From an uncultured Porphyromonas sp. (GTDB lineage: Bacteria; Bacteroidota; Bacteroidia; Bacteroidales; Porphyromonadaceae): DNA of 7,462 nt. Positions 6,521 to 7,462 of the stretch are shown one piece after another; position 1 is the first letter of the stretch; each line of letters begins with the position of its first letter. The stretch covers positions 1 to 7,462 of the forward strand of contig CAMPUN010000044.1 of NCBI GenBank assembly GCA_946997275.1, given 5' to 3'. The translations under genes were made by a program, and so were the position numbers. The notes beneath the pieces are model-generated. The model saw nothing but the letters and a program-made list of their open reading frames with translations. It made no database searches and was not told the origin of the DNA.

Positions 6521-7462
6521 TTATAATGCGTCAGCCCTGCTGAGATTTGCGCTGCGTAGCTCGACGATTTGCACACTGAAGGGGGCGAGTTCGATGACCA
6601 GCGGAGCCCACGGCTGGAAGGCGTAGAGCTGCTCGTGAGGCTTTTCTAGTGGAGTGTGGTGTGTCACACGTAGGAGGCGCTGTTGCTCAGAAACCTTCTC
6701 TAGAGAGGGAAGGAAGAGCGGGTAGCGCTGCGAATCGGCCGTAAAGTTGCCTAGGACAGCGATCCCGATTGTTTCGCCAGCCCGTTGCTCTGCGGGATCT
6801 AGTAGTCGTAGGTAACCGTAGGTGCGCTCAGCATTGAAGCCTCCCCACTGACGAGCCTGCTGCTGTATCGAGTGAAAAGCGCCCCTTAGGATGACTGGGT
6901 GCTGTGCCCACTGCATCAGCCACTGGTAACTCTGATAGGTCGGGTCGGCAGGGTCGTGATGACTCAGAGCGGGGATGTCCCAGTAGTCAAAGATCGTAGT
7001 ACGCCCGTCAGGACCGCTATATCCCTCGGCATCAAGCCCTCGCTCTCCATATTCCTGCCCAGCGTAGAGGAGTAGGGGACTAGCGTTAGCGAGTGCGAGC
7101 AGCGTCATAGCGGTGAGCCCTCGCTGAGCCGTATCGGCAAAGTAAGGCGAGGCGAGACGTACCTCATCGTGGTTCTCTAGGAAGTAGAGCAGTTCGTCGG
7201 GAGCGTACTCCTTATTATTAGAGATAAGTCGCTCTTCGATAGCAGCGACCGAGCGCTCCTGGGTAACCACTTGGTAGAGCGTGTCGTAGAGCCCGCTTTT
7301 GTCATAGAGTAGGTCGAAGCATCCCTCCTCTAAGAACTTGCGGTAGTTGTCTATCTGGTAGATCTCTGCAACAAAGGTGACGGGATACTGCTCCTGCACC
7401 TGCGGTATGACCCAGTGCCAAAACGCCACAGGCACCATCTCAACCATATCACAGCGAAAGCC
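6521..7462 (-). CDS. GH13 alpha-amylase family glycoside hydrolase, N-terminus outside window
   Basis: The frame is open to the window edge, giving 313 residues (numbered here from the first in-window codon), so this is the C-terminal part of a larger protein. It begins at conserved region II, GFRCDMVEMVP, with the nucleophile Asp5 of GH13 enzymes. The general acid Glu33 lies in FVAEIYQ and the transition-state Asp99 in ENHDE, so all three catalytic residues are present. The barrel continues to about residue 210, followed by a beta-rich C-terminal domain (about 213-313) that ends near IVELRS, as is common for GH13 domain C. The enzyme should act on alpha-glucans such as starch or glycogen; exact specificity and cellular location cannot be judged without the N-terminus. 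Met10 codon positions and nearby Mets are internal and are not the true start, because the upstream GFRCD is part of the conserved motif. A terminator-like hairpin lies downstream. Confidence 0.88.
   Translation of the reverse strand, partial: GFRCDMVEMVPVAFWHWVIPQVQEQYPVTFVAEIYQIDNYRKFLEEGCFDLLYDKSGLYDTLYQVVTQERSVAAIEERLISNNKEYAPDELLYFLENHDEVRLASPYFADTAQRGLTAMTLLALANASPLLLYAGQEYGERGLDAEGYSGPDGRTTIFDYWDIPALSHHDPADPTYQSYQWLMQWAQHPVILRGAFHSIQQQARQWGGFNAERTYGYLRLLDPAEQRAGETIGIAVLGNFTADSQRYPLFLPSLEKVSEQQRLLRVTHHTPLEKPHEQLYAFQPWAPLVIELAPFSVQIVELRSANLSRADAL

Overview
The window looks like chromosomal DNA from a Bacteroidota species, most likely Porphyromonas. The reasons are the DUF3078-type outer-membrane protein, the close fit of the NfnA/NfnB pair to Bacteroidales versions, a TAnnTTTG promoter element, and the lack of Shine-Dalgarno sequences before the starts. 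The genus is an inference from protein style and moderate GC; no marker gene is present.

Every recognised gene is on the minus strand, so transcription runs from high to low coordinates. At the right edge (6521-7462) is the C-terminal part of a GH13 alpha-amylase-family protein; its N-terminus lies outside the window. Next comes a 454-bp gap (6067-6520) without a convincing gene. It holds a degenerate tandem array with a 21-22 bp period (6257-6429), a hairpin plus T-run that reads as a terminator for the amylase side (6292-6329), and the probable promoter of the next operon (6135-6142) with a 12-bp palindrome just downstream.

From that promoter run nfnA (6066-5281) and nfnB (5249-3774), the two subunits of a flavin-based electron-bifurcating NADH-dependent ferredoxin:NADP+ oxidoreductase. 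They are followed after 25 bp by a priA homologue (3748-1154) and after 72 bp by a secreted beta-barrel protein of DUF3078 type (1081 to beyond the left edge). The spacing suggests one transcription unit mixing redox metabolism, replication restart and envelope functions.

The most notable observation is in priA. The reading frame is intact over 864 codons, and the PriA architecture is kept: 3'-end-binding domain, winged helix, eight zinc cysteines, the RYHARD segment and the C-terminal domain. However, the nucleotide-handling helicase motifs I, II, III, V and VI are all altered. The Walker A lysine position reads Glu320, DEEH reads DEES, and the QVAGRAGR segment is missing. This looks like a PriA that has lost ATPase/helicase activity while keeping its DNA-binding and scaffold parts.
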